Source: Salinibaculum litoreum
GTDB lineage: Archaea; Halobacteriota; Halobacteria; Halobacteriales; Haloarculaceae
Assembly: GCA_009789175.1 (NCBI GenBank)
Contig: CP046866.1
Location: forward strand, 2,418,001 to 2,482,000
DNA: 64,000 bases
Direction: 5' to 3'
Part shown: positions 37,059-46,382 of the stretch, in pieces
Position numbering within the stretch: the stretch's first letter is position 1
How the letters are laid out: every line of letters begins with the position of its first letter
Position numbers and translations under genes: made by a program
Notes under the pieces: generated by a model
The model's input: only the letters and a program-made list of their open reading frames with translations
Told to the model about the DNA's origin: nothing
The model's database searches: none

Positions 37059-37901
37059 ATGTCAGTCGAAGACAGCACGAGGAGCTATGATGACCACACC
37101 AGTCCGCTGCAAGAGCGAGAGTTAATTATGGGAATTGACCGTAGGTCCGGTATGGACCACCGGGTTGACGAGATCGACAAACGCATCCTCTACTATCTGG
37201 CACAAGATGCCCGGAACACGAACGCGACGGCTATCGCCGAGGAGATGGAGGTGACGCCCGCGACAATCCGAAACCGCATTCAGCAACTCGAAGAGAAGGG
37301 TATTTTGCGGGGTTATCTCGCCGATATCGATTACAAATCGATAGATGGCCACGTCAGCTACCAGTTCACCTGTACGGCCCCGATTCCGGACCGCGACAAA
37401 ATCGTCCAGGCAGCACTGGAAGTCAGCGGCGTGATTTCCGTCCGGGAGTTAATGACCGGCAAAGAGAACATCGCGATTACTGTCGTCGGGTCCGATACGG
37501 ACGACATCGGCCAAGTTGCGGGGACGCTTTCGGACCTCGGACTGGAGATCGAAGACGAGAGCGTCATCGAAGCCGAGTACCACCGACCCTACGACCCGTT
37601 CGGCCCCGAGGACGTGCCACGTGGACCGTCGGTGACGGATTTCATGAGTCTGGCCGGAGAGTCGGAAGTCATCGAGTTTACCGTCTCCGAGGGAGCCGAC
37701 ATTGCGGGACGAACCATCAAGGGAGCGGTCGAAGAGGGGTTACTGGCCGATGAACTGCTCGTCGTGGGCATCGAGCGAAACGGGGAGGTACTCACACCGA
37801 AAGGTGAGACGACAATCCAGACGGGGGACGTAATCTCGCTGTTCTCCCAGCGGGAGTTACGGACAGACGACTTGCACGTGTTCGGAGCCGAAGAGCCATG
37901 A
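37059..37901 (+). CDS. Lrp/AsnC-type regulator fused to an RCK_C (TrkA-C) domain
   Basis: 280 residues. N-terminal Lrp HTH (DEIDKRILYYLAQDARNTNATAIAEEM ... PATIRNRIQQLEEKGILRGY), a middle RAM-like part, and a C-terminal RCK_C domain (EVIEFTVSEGADIAGRTI ... LTPKGETTIQTGDVISLFS). RCK_C domains bind small ligands such as c-di-AMP or ions in other proteins. Divergent from the uspA-trkA-trkH operon, it is the obvious candidate regulator for it. Start uncertain: ATG 37059, 37128 or 37152 (MDHRVDEID, where most Lrp proteins begin). Confidence 0.85.
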   Translation: MSVEDSTRSYDDHTSPLQERELIMGIDRRSGMDHRVDEIDKRILYYLAQDARNTNATAIAEEMEVTPATIRNRIQQLEEKGILRGYLADIDYKSIDGHVSYQFTCTAPIPDRDKIVQAALEVSGVISVRELMTGKENIAITVVGSDTDDIGQVAGTLSDLGLEIEDESVIEAEYHRPYDPFGPEDVPRGPSVTDFMSLAGESEVIEFTVSEGADIAGRTIKGAVEEGLLADELLVVGIERNGEVLTPKGETTIQTGDVISLFSQRELRTDDLHVFGAEEP

Positions 37902-37932
37902 GACAGAGCGCGGACGCCACTCGGGCAGGACG

Positions 37933-38049
37933 ATGAAGTGTGAGCGGTGCCGGGAAGACACATCACTCCAGCGGGTCGACGTAGACGGGTTTACAGGATA
38001 CCTCTGTGCGGACTGTCGGGACGCCTGGAGCCGACTCCAGTCCGAGTAG
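37933..38049 (+). CDS. 38-residue CxxC-CxxC zinc-finger protein
   Basis: ATG 37933 to TAG 38047-38049, 38 residues. CERC at residues 3-6 and CADC around residue 28 form a small zinc finger; haloarchaeal genomes encode many such micro-proteins. Third positions are G/C-rich. It follows the Lrp-RCK gene by 31 nt on the same strand and its stop abuts the stop of the convergent methylthiotransferase gene. Confidence 0.6.
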   Translation: MKCERCREDTSLQRVDVDGFTGYLCADCRDAWSRLQSE

Positions 38050-39309
38050 TCAACACAACTCGCCGAGCGCGTAAACGGTGTTGTGGCCGGTAATCTCGGC
38101 GGTGACGATATCGCCGAGTTCGGCGTGGTCCTCGGCACCCGGAATCGCCACCTGCCGATAGGCGCGGTCGTAGCCCACAAGCGAGTCGCCGGTGCCGTCC
38201 TCGACGAGCAACACCTCGCTCTCCTGGCCGACCATCGCCTCGTAGGCCTCGCCGACGACATCCATCTTCACCTCGGTCATCTCCGAGGAGCGGTCCTTCT
38301 TGGTCTGGCCGCCCAGCCCCTTCATCTCGGCGGCGTCGGTGCCGGGCCGCTTCGAGAAGCGGGTGACGTTGATTTTCTCCGGGCGGGTCTCACGCAGGAG
38401 GGCGAGACTCTGCTCGTGGTCCGCGGGGTCCTCGGTGGGGAAACCGACGATGAAGTCCGTCGAGAGCGTCCAGTAATCGAGATGGTCTTCGAAGGTCTCG
38501 ACGACCTCGACGTACTCGGAGACGGTGTGCTGGCGGCGCATGTCCGCGAGCATGTCGTCGCTGCCCGACTGCACGGGCGCGTGCAGGAAGTTGTAGAGTT
38601 CGTCGTACTCGGCGAAGACGCGGGCGAGTTCCTCGCGGACGCCGTGGACGCCTTTCGGGTTGGCCATGCCGACGCGGACCCGAAACTCGCCGTCGATGTC
38701 CGTACAGATGCGCTCCAGAAGTTCCGGCAGCAGGCTCTCGCCCTGATTGCGGTCCCAGCCGTAGACGCCGGTGTCCTGGCCGGTGATGCGGATTTCCTTC
38801 GCGCCGGCGTGGACGAGCGCGCGGGCTTTCTCGACGTTTTCCTCGATGGACGGGGAGTCGATACGGCCGGTCGCGTGTTTGGTGATACAGTACGAGCAGT
38901 CGGACATGCACCCGCGGGCGATGGGGAGGATGCCGACCACGCCGTCGACGACGGGTTCGGTGTCGGGCGTGACGGTGGGACACTCGCCGTTGCGGACGTG
39001 TTCGGGCACGTCGTCCCAGTGGAGAATTTCGGCGTCGACGCCGGCCTCGCGGAACTCGTCACCCTGTGCGAGCGCCATACAGCCCGTGATGACGAGGTCG
39101 GCGGGCGTCTCCTCGTCGAGTTCCTGCGCCCGGGCGAGCATGTTGCGCTCGGTCTTCTCGACGACGGTACAGGTGTTGAGAATCGCCACGTCGGCGTCTT
39201 CGGGACCGTCAGCGGGGTGGTGGCCGCCGTCGCGGAGTGCCCGCTCGATTTCGCGGCTCTCACCACGGTTCGACGTACAGCCGTACGTCTCGATGTGATA
39301 GCGGGCCAT
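38050..39309 (-). CDS. tRNA t6A37 methylthiotransferase (MtaB/CDKAL1-type, radical SAM)
   Basis: 419 residues. N-terminal UPF0004 domain with cysteines (ETYGCTSNRGES, LNTCTVVEKTE, TGCMA) for one [4Fe-4S] cluster, radical SAM CMSDCSYC (CxxxCxxC) for the second, and a C-terminal TRAM domain (MVGQESEVLLVEDG...). Converts t6A37 of tRNAs to ms2t6A. The archaeal/eukaryal e-MtaB group is expected; MiaB/RimO are less likely given phylum. Confidence 0.9.
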   Translation of the reverse strand: MARYHIETYGCTSNRGESREIERALRDGGHHPADGPEDADVAILNTCTVVEKTERNMLARAQELDEETPADLVITGCMALAQGDEFREAGVDAEILHWDDVPEHVRNGECPTVTPDTEPVVDGVVGILPIARGCMSDCSYCITKHATGRIDSPSIEENVEKARALVHAGAKEIRITGQDTGVYGWDRNQGESLLPELLERICTDIDGEFRVRVGMANPKGVHGVREELARVFAEYDELYNFLHAPVQSGSDDMLADMRRQHTVSEYVEVVETFEDHLDYWTLSTDFIVGFPTEDPADHEQSLALLRETRPEKINVTRFSKRPGTDAAEMKGLGGQTKKDRSSEMTEVKMDVVGEAYEAMVGQESEVLLVEDGTGDSLVGYDRAYRQVAIPGAEDHAELGDIVTAEITGHNTVYALGELC

Positions 39310-39423
39310 TACCCAGGCCTAGTCGTGACCGGGCAAAAGCACCACGGAACGCACCGCAGGGGAAGCGACGACAGGAGGGGCCGACACCACTGTTTTGTCC
39401 ACCGAGTCGTTAGCGTGTACTAC

Positions 39424-41016
39424 GTGGCTTCCTCCCGTCCAGACACTGGCGCTTCCTCGCTCGTCCCCGCCCGCGTCGCCGCGCTGGCACCCACGCGAAT
39501 CGAGACTGCCGTATTCGTCTCCGGCGTCGTCAGCATGGGGCTTGAAATCGTCGCCGGCCGCCAGCTCGCCCCGGCCTTTGGCAACAGCGTCTACACCTGG
39601 GGCAGCATCATCGGCGTCTTCCTGGCGGCGCTGGCACTCGGCTACTGGATTGCCGGCCGCCGGGCAGCGGCCCGCGCCTCGCGGAACGCGCTGGCACTCG
39701 CCTTCGTCGGGACCGGCGCGTTCGTCGTCCTGCTCGTCGGGGGCGGCGAACTCTTTCTGTCCGGGGCCGAGGACATCCCGCTGCCCGCGCGGTTCGCTCC
39801 ACTGGTCCCCGTGACGGTCCTCTTTGGCCCGCCGACGGTCCTGCTTGGCTTTGTCAGCCCGTACGCAGCGGAACTGGTCGAGGCGGAGAGCACCGGCGAC
39901 GCCTCCGGCCAGGTGTACGCCCTGGGGACCGCCGGCAGCATCGTCGGCGCGTTCGGGACCACGTTCCTGCTGATTCCCGAGTTCGGCGTCGTCGCTATCG
40001 AGTTCGGGTTTGGCCTGCTCGTGGTGGCGATGGCGCTGGGGCTGACCAAACCCAGCGCGAAGACGACGTGGGTCTCGACCGCGCTAGTCGCAATCAGCCT
40101 CGTCGTCGCCTTCACCGTCGCCGGCGGTCTGGTCCCCGGCGTCGGCGGCGACGTAGTCTACGAGACACAGACCCAGTACCAGCAACTGCAGGTCGTCGAC
40201 CAGGGTGACACCCGGACGTTGTATCTCGACGACACGCCCCACAGCGCGATGTATCTCGACTCCGAGCGCTACGTCTTCGAGTACAGCCGCTATCTCCACC
40301 TGCCGATGCTGGCCGTCGACGACCCCGAAGAAGTCGACCGGGTCCTGTTCATCGGCGGCGGGGGCTTTTCCTCGCCCAAACGCTACGCCGATGAGTACAA
40401 CGCCACGATAGACGTGGTGGAGCTAGACCCCGAGGTCATCCGGGTGGCAAAGCAGTACTTCGGCGTCGAGGAGTCGGAGATGAACATCCACGCGATGGAC
40501 GGCCGGGCGTTTCTCGAAGAGACCAACCGGACCTATGACGTGGTCGTCCTCGATGCCTATCGGGCCGACCGGGTTCCCTACCACCTGACGACGACGGAGT
40601 TCATGCGGCAGGTCTCCGACCGGATGGACGAGGACGGCGTGGTCGTCGCCAACGTCATCTCCGGCCGGGACGGCCCCGAGTCAGCGTTTTACCGCGCCCA
40701 GTACCGCACGATGGACTTCGTGTTCCCCCAGACCTACAGCTTCCCGACCGACGACAGAAGCGGCGTCCAGAACATCGAACTGGTGGCGACCAAGAACCGC
40801 GAGCAACTCAGTCAGGCCGAGTTCAGGGAGCGCAACCGAGAGCGTGCCATCGGGCTGAACCTCTCCGACGAACTCGACCAGTACCGGGGCGATGTCGATA
40901 CCGGCGACGCACCGTTGCTGACTGACGACTACGCGCCGGTGGACAGCCTGCTCGCCCGGCAGGTCGACCAGCAGTACGCCCCCGACCGAACCGACAACGC
41001 GAGTGCAGCGGGATAG
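39424..41016 (+). CDS. Membrane spermidine-synthase-like methyltransferase-fold protein
   Basis: 530 residues. About seven to eight N-terminal membrane helices (GLEIVAGRQLAPAFGNSVYTWGS is typical of the fused family), then a cytosolic spermidine-synthase fold (residues about 240-500). The Gly-rich loop is FIGGGGFSSPKRY where true SpeE has GGGDG, and the catalytic region reads VLDAYRADRVPYHLTT. So binding of decarboxylated SAM and putrescine is doubtful; it may act on another substrate. GTG 39424 is preferred: TGTTTTGT lies 27 nt upstream. GTG 39415 is possible. Confidence 0.8.
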   Translation: MASSRPDTGASSLVPARVAALAPTRIETAVFVSGVVSMGLEIVAGRQLAPAFGNSVYTWGSIIGVFLAALALGYWIAGRRAAARASRNALALAFVGTGAFVVLLVGGGELFLSGAEDIPLPARFAPLVPVTVLFGPPTVLLGFVSPYAAELVEAESTGDASGQVYALGTAGSIVGAFGTTFLLIPEFGVVAIEFGFGLLVVAMALGLTKPSAKTTWVSTALVAISLVVAFTVAGGLVPGVGGDVVYETQTQYQQLQVVDQGDTRTLYLDDTPHSAMYLDSERYVFEYSRYLHLPMLAVDDPEEVDRVLFIGGGGFSSPKRYADEYNATIDVVELDPEVIRVAKQYFGVEESEMNIHAMDGRAFLEETNRTYDVVVLDAYRADRVPYHLTTTEFMRQVSDRMDEDGVVVANVISGRDGPESAFYRAQYRTMDFVFPQTYSFPTDDRSGVQNIELVATKNREQLSQAEFRERNRERAIGLNLSDELDQYRGDVDTGDAPLLTDDYAPVDSLLARQVDQQYAPDRTDNASAAG

Positions 41017-41126
41017 TCAGCACCAGAGGACCATTATCGTGAAACCGCCCGCACGGCCACCGGAGACGACAGTGGCTGTTTGAGTTATCGACCGGCCTTA
41101 GCATCCCCAGTACGTCCGCCTCGACA

Positions 41127-41348
41127 ATGAGCGTTCGCGACTCACAACCGGAAGTACCGACCTGGCTGGCCGCCGCCCTCGTTGCGCTCGTCGGGCTGGT
41201 GGCCATCTACGGCATCCTCCTCGGGGGAAATCTCTTCGCACCGATTGCATGGCTGCTCTGGCTGGGCGGCATCGGGCTGTCGCTGTTCGTGGTCTATCTG
41301 TTCTGGCGGTTCGTGCTGGCCGTCGAGCTGATAGCCGAGAAGCTCTGA
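41127..41348 (+). CDS. Small two-helix membrane protein
   Basis: 73 residues, two hydrophobic helices (about 13-35 and 40-64), no recognised family. Follows the spermidine-synthase-like gene by 110 bp. Confidence 0.55.
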   Translation: MSVRDSQPEVPTWLAAALVALVGLVAIYGILLGGNLFAPIAWLLWLGGIGLSLFVVYLFWRFVLAVELIAEKL

Positions 41349-41461
41349 GAAGCAGAGAACAGTTCACAAGGTGGTCGGGTCTACGATTGCGGAATGGCCC
41401 TTCTATCCACTAAGCGTTCGTACACAGCATATTTTTGAGGCTTGTGAGGTAACTTAGACGT

Positions 41462-41653
41462 GTGTCTCGTAAAACGTCGGTAGAGTGGCTTACACTTATT
41501 GCCACGTTTAGTCTCCTCTGCGTAGCAGTCTACGCTTTCCTGTATGAACTCACAGTTCAGATGACTCTACTGAGTGGAGTCTTGCTGGTGTTAGTGGTCG
41601 TGTTGTGGGTAGTAGAACGTACCTCGGTTTTGGCAGTCGTCAAGACGAACTGA
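41462..41653 (+). CDS. Small two-helix membrane protein (GTG start)
   Basis: 63 residues with two membrane helices. GTG start, supported by CATATTTTTG about 27 nt upstream. The base composition here is visibly more A+T-rich than the neighbours and third positions are not biased, suggesting recently acquired or fast-evolving DNA. No family recognised. Confidence 0.5.
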   Translation: MSRKTSVEWLTLIATFSLLCVAVYAFLYELTVQMTLLSGVLLVLVVVLWVVERTSVLAVVKTN

Positions 41654-41789
41654 GAAGTGCGTTTACCGCCTGTACTGACCAATTCCTGAGAGAGCAGTAC
41701 AAGTATGTCAACAGTTCTCTAACCTCGAAAGCTGACAGTGTAGTCTGGCGGGAAAGGATTAATGCCACTCGGTTGAAATATCTCTGCTC

Positions 41790-42221
41790 ATGAGAGGGGG
41801 ACTCAGTGACCGAGAGTTCTGGCTTGGACAAGACCGACGCGAGTCGCTGGCGTGGTTCACGTTCGCTGTCGCGTATGGACTGCTGATGGGGGCGCTTCAC
41901 GCTCCAGGGACGACACAAGTCGCTTCCGGGCTTGGACTTCCAGCAGGGTTTGTGGTGAATCCTGGGTTTTGGGGGCCACTCGTACTGCTTCCCGCAATAG
42001 TTGCAACGTATCGCAATGATGGCGTTCTCGTCGCCTATGTACTCGTTTGGAGCCCAATCGCCGCGATGTCTGTTGCCACAGCACTCTGGTCGTTTAATGA
42101 GTTGTCAATAATTACACAGATTATTGGCTCGTTGATTGTTTCTCTCGTAGTTGCTGGTGTTGCTGTCATATGTGGTTCGGGTGCAAGGCGGTTCTCTGAC
42201 GACTTTGGTAACCGTACCTGA
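41790..42221 (+). CDS. Membrane protein of unknown function
   Basis: 143 residues with about three to four hydrophobic segments after a charged N-terminus (DREFWLGQDRRE). TATA-like GATTAATG about 27 nt before the ATG. Like its upstream neighbour it lies in the A+T-richer stretch. After the stop there is an inverted repeat AGCGGCA / TGCCGCT that may be a 3' structure. Confidence 0.55.
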   Translation: MRGGLSDREFWLGQDRRESLAWFTFAVAYGLLMGALHAPGTTQVASGLGLPAGFVVNPGFWGPLVLLPAIVATYRNDGVLVAYVLVWSPIAAMSVATALWSFNELSIITQIIGSLIVSLVVAGVAVICGSGARRFSDDFGNRT

Positions 42222-42355
42222 GAGAGCGGCAAACACATGTGCGAGCTGAATGCCGCTATGCTCTCTCGACGCTGGAGTGAGCGACCCCTGGAAGAATGGT
42301 ACAGGTGTGCCAACTGGTCTATGACAGCTTGAAAGCGCGACAGTCCAGCCTGCCG

Positions 42356-43018
42356 TCACTCCTCGGTCTCGCGCCACTCCGAGACGATAACGTCGCCGCT
42401 TGAGGCGCCGATGCGCTCGGCGCCGGCCTCGAACATCGCTTTCGCCTCGTCCCACGACCCGATGCCGCCACTGGCCTTGACGGGCAGATACTCGCGCATC
42501 ACTTCGACAGCCGCGACCGTGGCCCCGCCCTCCGAGAATCCGGTAGCGGTCTTGACGTAGTCCGCGTCGGCCTCGGCAGCGAGTGCACAGACCCGTCGGA
42601 GTGCATCCTCGGAGAGCAGCGGTGCCTCGACGATGACCTTCACCGGGACGGGGACGGCAGCGACCACCTCGGCGATGTCTTCCCGGACGGCGTCGTGTTC
42701 GCCAGCGCGCAGGCGGCCGATGTTGGCAACCATATCCAGTTCGGCGGCTCCATCCTCCCAGGCCTGCTTGGCCTCGGCACACTTCACGGCAGTCGTATGT
42801 TGGCCGTGGGGAAAGCCGACGACAGCGGTCAGGTCGACGCCGGGAGCGTAGGCTGTGGCCGCGGCCACGTAGCAGGGTGGAAGGCAAGCCCGCATCCCCT
42901 CCCGGAGTGCCGTATCGAGTACCCTCGTCACGTCCGCCCACGCCGTCGTCGGGCCAAGAACCGTATGCTCGATTCGTGATGGCACGTCGTCGGGAATGCG
43001 GTCCGGTGTGTCGTCCAT
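42356..43018 (-). CDS. deoC: Deoxyribose-phosphate aldolase
   Basis: 220 residues. Splits 2-deoxyribose-5-phosphate to glyceraldehyde-3-phosphate and acetaldehyde. Seen: [62 protein letters not shown] (Schiff-base Lys) and VKASGGIG (second Lys). Start ATG 43018; the very long frame upstream is antisense to DUF63 and udp. Together with the uridine phosphorylase gene it points to nucleoside breakdown. Confidence 0.92.
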   Translation of the reverse strand: MDDTPDRIPDDVPSRIEHTVLGPTTAWADVTRVLDTALREGMRACLPPCYVAAATAYAPGVDLTAVVGFPHGQHTTAVKCAEAKQAWEDGAAELDMVANIGRLRAGEHDAVREDIAEVVAAVPVPVKVIVEAPLLSEDALRRVCALAAEADADYVKTATGFSEGGATVAAVEVMREYLPVKASGGIGSWDEAKAMFEAGAERIGASSGDVIVSEWRETEE

Positions 43019-43123
43019 GCGGACACAGACAGGCGGGGGGACCAAAACTCCCGGCGTCGGCGGCGATACCCGGACAGCGGGCGACCGAAAAGGCTTTTCA
43101 CGGTGGCTCGTGGCGTCTCCGAT

Positions 43124-43993
43124 ATGCAGGTACCGTTCGAGGGGTTCGTTATTCCGTCGCCGGAATACGTGGCGCTGCTCGTGGTGGGGACCGCCGTCGT
43201 GCTGGCACTGCTCTATGCCATCCAGCCGCCGGTGACACAGCGGACCGTGCTGGCGTTCGTCCCGTGGGTAATCAGCGGGTCCGCACTGCACGTCTTCTTC
43301 CTGCTTGGCGAGCAGTTCGACGCACAGGTCTATCCGCCGTTGCTCGAACCGCTGTTTTCCGCACCGGCTGTCTACCTGACGACGTTTGTCATCATGGGGG
43401 CCGTCTGGGTCGGGTCGGCCATCGTCGGGATGGGCGCCCAGTCCAGCGCCGAAAGCGGTGACAAGATAGCCAAGTACCTCGGCCTGCTGGGTCTCGGGGT
43501 GATGATTCCGCTTGTGGGGCTCGTCTTCTGGCAGGGCCAGGACCCCGCCGTCGGCCCCATGGAGCCCGTCTTCCCGCTTGTCGGCATCATCCTCACGATG
43601 GTGCTCACCTTCGTCACCTACATCCTCATCGGGACCTGGCGGACCCACATCATCGCGGAGGCACGGCTGGCCGGCGCGCTGGTCATCTTCGCGCACATGC
43701 TCGACGGTGTCACCACCGCCATCGGCGTGGACTTTCTCGACATCGCGGAGCGGTCGCTGGCCTCCCGGCGCATCATCGAGTTCGCCGCCGACCTCCCGAC
43801 AGCCGAGACCATCGGTGCCGGCTGGCTGTTCGTCGTCGTGAAGCTCCTGCTCGCCTCGCTCATCGTCGTCGGATTCGCCGACTTCGTCAGCGAGGAACCC
43901 ACCCGCGGAAACCTCTTTTTCGCCATCATCATGGCACTCGGCCTCGGTCCGGCGATGAACAACATCTTCCTGTTCATGCTCGGTGTCGTCTGA
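43124..43993 (+). CDS. DUF63 family membrane protein
   Basis: 289 residues, about seven to eight membrane helices. The segments [18 protein letters not shown] and the [17 protein letters not shown] end match the archaeal DUF63 family. Function unknown. ATG 43124 fits GGCTTTTCAC about 27 nt upstream; the GTG at 43103 is less likely. It lies between deoC (divergent) and udp (same strand). Confidence 0.82.
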   Translation: MQVPFEGFVIPSPEYVALLVVGTAVVLALLYAIQPPVTQRTVLAFVPWVISGSALHVFFLLGEQFDAQVYPPLLEPLFSAPAVYLTTFVIMGAVWVGSAIVGMGAQSSAESGDKIAKYLGLLGLGVMIPLVGLVFWQGQDPAVGPMEPVFPLVGIILTMVLTFVTYILIGTWRTHIIAEARLAGALVIFAHMLDGVTTAIGVDFLDIAERSLASRRIIEFAADLPTAETIGAGWLFVVVKLLLASLIVVGFADFVSEEPTRGNLFFAIIMALGLGPAMNNIFLFMLGVV

Positions 43994-44045
43994 AAGCGAC
44001 CCGCCAACGGACCGACTTTTGTAGCCCCCACGCCAACGCCGCGCT

Positions 44046-44783
44046 ATGGGTAAACAGCCACACCTGCTCGTCGAGGACGGCGAGCTGGCAGACATCGCAC
44101 TGGTCCCGGGTGACCCCGGCCGGGTCGACCGCATCGCCGACCACTGCGAAGACGCCGAAACGGTCGCACAGAACCGCGAATACAAGCTCGTCAACGCCAC
44201 ATACGAGGGCGTCGAGGTGACAATCTGCTCGACCGGCATCGGCTCGCCGTCGGCCGCCATCGCCGCCGAGGAACTCTCGGCTGTCGGCGTCGACACCCTG
44301 TTGCGGGTCGGGACGACCGGTGCCCTCCAGGAGGGCATCGCCATCGGAGACATGGTCGTCGCCACCGGCGCAGCCAAAGACGAGGGCACGACCAAACGCT
44401 ACGAGGACGAAACCGTGCCCGCAGTCCCCGATTACGAGGTGCTGTCGGCCCTCTCCGACGCCGCGGAGAGCCGGGAAGAAGACGGCGGCGGGGCCGTCCA
44501 CGTGGGACCGGTCGCCACCGACGACGCCTTCTACGCCGAGACGGAGGCGTACGTCGACGACTGGGAGGCGGCGGGCCTGCTGGCCGTCGAAATGGAGGCT
44601 GCGGCGCTCTTTACACTCGCACGCCGGAAGGGGATGCGCGCCGGTGCCATCTGTACCGTGGATGGCAACCTCGTCGAGGGGACCCAGAAAGGCGAGACCG
44701 ACGACGACGAACTCCCCGCGGCCGCGAGAAACAACGTCGAACGGGCAATCGACATCGCACTCGATGCGGTGACACGACTGTAG
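44046..44783 (+). CDS. udp: Uridine phosphorylase (nucleoside phosphorylase family)
   Basis: 245 residues. NP-I fold: [16 protein letters not shown] (phosphate site), [27 protein letters not shown], and [12 protein letters not shown] (ribose-binding Met-Glu-x-Glu). Closest to uridine phosphorylases; purine specificity is possible. Cleaves nucleosides to base and (deoxy)ribose-1-phosphate. ACTTTTGTAG lies 27 nt upstream. Confidence 0.88.
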   Translation: MGKQPHLLVEDGELADIALVPGDPGRVDRIADHCEDAETVAQNREYKLVNATYEGVEVTICSTGIGSPSAAIAAEELSAVGVDTLLRVGTTGALQEGIAIGDMVVATGAAKDEGTTKRYEDETVPAVPDYEVLSALSDAAESREEDGGGAVHVGPVATDDAFYAETEAYVDDWEAAGLLAVEMEAAALFTLARRKGMRAGAICTVDGNLVEGTQKGETDDDELPAAARNNVERAIDIALDAVTRL

Positions 44784-44813
44784 CGGCCCCTCGCGTTACG
44801 GCCCGCCACACTG

Positions 44814-44822
44814 CATTTTTTA
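44814..44822 (+). promoter_or_regulatory. TATA element of the HPP-UspA gene
   Basis: CATTTTTTA, 24-32 nt before ATG 44846. Confidence 0.5.
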
Positions 44823-44845
44823 CCGTCCCAGTCAGTAGGAGAGCC

Positions 44846-46330
44846 ATGGAATCGCGGTGGCGGACACTCCTGCGGCGTCTCAAGCGATTCGAGCGCCGGG
44901 AGGTGCGGGAGCTTCGAAACTGGCTGCGCCAGACGCGGAACCTCGTTCACCTCTCGATTTTGCTGCTGGTCCCGCTGGTCATCGGGTTCGTCACCCTGCT
45001 GACCAACACGCTGTCTGCCCTCTCCTTTCTGCTTTTCCCGCCGCTGGCCTCGGGTGCGTACACGCTGTTTGCCAACCCGGAAGGGGAGTACGCCTCGCCG
45101 CTGCGTTTCGTCGGCGGGCTGACCGCGGGAGCGGTCTGTGGCTGGGTCGCGTTGCTCGTTGCCGGAACGGTGTACACCGTCGAATCCGGTGAAATCAACG
45201 CTGTCGGGGCAGCACTGTCCGTGTTCCTGACGGGGGCGGTGACCTGGGGACTGGACATCGAGGAACCGGCGGCCTTCTCGACGGCACTGCTGACGCTTTT
45301 CGTCTCCGCACAGATAGAGTCCCCCGGCGTCTACGTGTTGAGCATCGCCGTCTCCAGTGGCCTCGTCGCGGCGGCGTTTCTCGGCTGGCGGTCGGCCGTC
45401 TACGAGCGACGCGCCCGGTACCTCTACGAGTCGACACGGGGCGACGACCACGTTCTGGTGCCGATGCGTGGCGAGACAGCGCCGGAGACGGCGATGCTCG
45501 GTGCCAGGCTGGCCGCCGCCCACCGGGCCGGGAAGGTGGTCTTGCTCGATGTCGTCGAGGACGAACAGCGCGCCCGGGCGGAGTGGTCGCTGCTTCGCGA
45601 ACACGGCGACGTGCGGCTGGCCGGTGGCGGGCCGACAGACGGGGAGGCACTCGACCGGAGCGGCCGGGACGCACTCGATACGCTCGGCGGGCCGGCCGCC
45701 TCGGAGGCCGTCAGCGAACTCGAACGGGAGGCCAGCCGTATCGAGACGCAGGTCGGCGTCCCCTGCGAGGTCGTCGTCGCCGCCAACGGCACGACGCCGG
45801 CAGCGAGCACCGTCCTCAAGACGGCGCGCGAGGCCAACTGTGACCTGATTGCCACGCCCTACGAGACCGAACACGGCTCCGTCTCCGGGTTCGTCCGCGG
45901 TCTCTTCCGGGGTGACGTGGATGCCATCGTCCACCGCTCGTGTGACGGAGCCACCGACTGGAAGCGCATCCTCGTCCCAGTCAGAGGGCCAAGCGGGGTC
46001 GCCCACAGCATGCTGGATTTCGCGCTCCGACTGGCCGGCAGGACCGGCGAGGTGAGCGTCGCCACCTGCATCTCCTCGCCGAAACGCCGCCGCCAGGCGG
46101 AGGCGATGCTCGCGGACCTCGTCGAAACGTTCGACGGGAACATCGAGACCCGGGTCTCGGAGGCCAGTATCGGGCGCTTTCTCACCGACCACACGGGGGA
46201 GTACGACCTCGTCTTGCTCGGGGCGAGCCAGGACCGCAGCGCCGCCTCGCGCTTCGTCTCGCCGCCGACCTTCGAGCGCATCGACAGCGACACCATCGAC
46301 GCCGACGTGGCCATCGTCGACCGACACTGA
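44846..46330 (+). CDS. HPP-family membrane protein fused to UspA domains
   Basis: 494 residues. Charged N-terminus, then four to five membrane helices with the HPP-type stretch FPPLASGAYTLFANPEGEYASP, then two tandem UspA-like domains from about residue 200 (HVLVPMRGE ... and KRILVPVRGPSG ...). HPP proteins include nitrite or anion transporters in chloroplasts, but in archaea no substrate is known. The fusion suggests that the membrane domain is controlled by a nucleotide-sensing cytosolic part. Confidence 0.78.
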   Translation: MESRWRTLLRRLKRFERREVRELRNWLRQTRNLVHLSILLLVPLVIGFVTLLTNTLSALSFLLFPPLASGAYTLFANPEGEYASPLRFVGGLTAGAVCGWVALLVAGTVYTVESGEINAVGAALSVFLTGAVTWGLDIEEPAAFSTALLTLFVSAQIESPGVYVLSIAVSSGLVAAAFLGWRSAVYERRARYLYESTRGDDHVLVPMRGETAPETAMLGARLAAAHRAGKVVLLDVVEDEQRARAEWSLLREHGDVRLAGGGPTDGEALDRSGRDALDTLGGPAASEAVSELEREASRIETQVGVPCEVVVAANGTTPAASTVLKTAREANCDLIATPYETEHGSVSGFVRGLFRGDVDAIVHRSCDGATDWKRILVPVRGPSGVAHSMLDFALRLAGRTGEVSVATCISSPKRRRQAEAMLADLVETFDGNIETRVSEASIGRFLTDHTGEYDLVLLGASQDRSAASRFVSPPTFERIDSDTIDADVAIVDRH

Positions 46331-46382
46331 GCCAGCCCCGCCAGCGACGGAACCGACGACAAGGGACTGAACGGTGGCGTGG

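Noticed and set aside
38083-39423. Long in-frame extension upstream of the spermidine-synthase-like gene
   Set aside because: Antisense to the methylthiotransferase gene; the real start is GTG 39424 with a promoter element.
43019-44395. N-terminal extension of the deoC frame
   Set aside because: Antisense to DUF63 and udp; DeoC length is complete from 43018.
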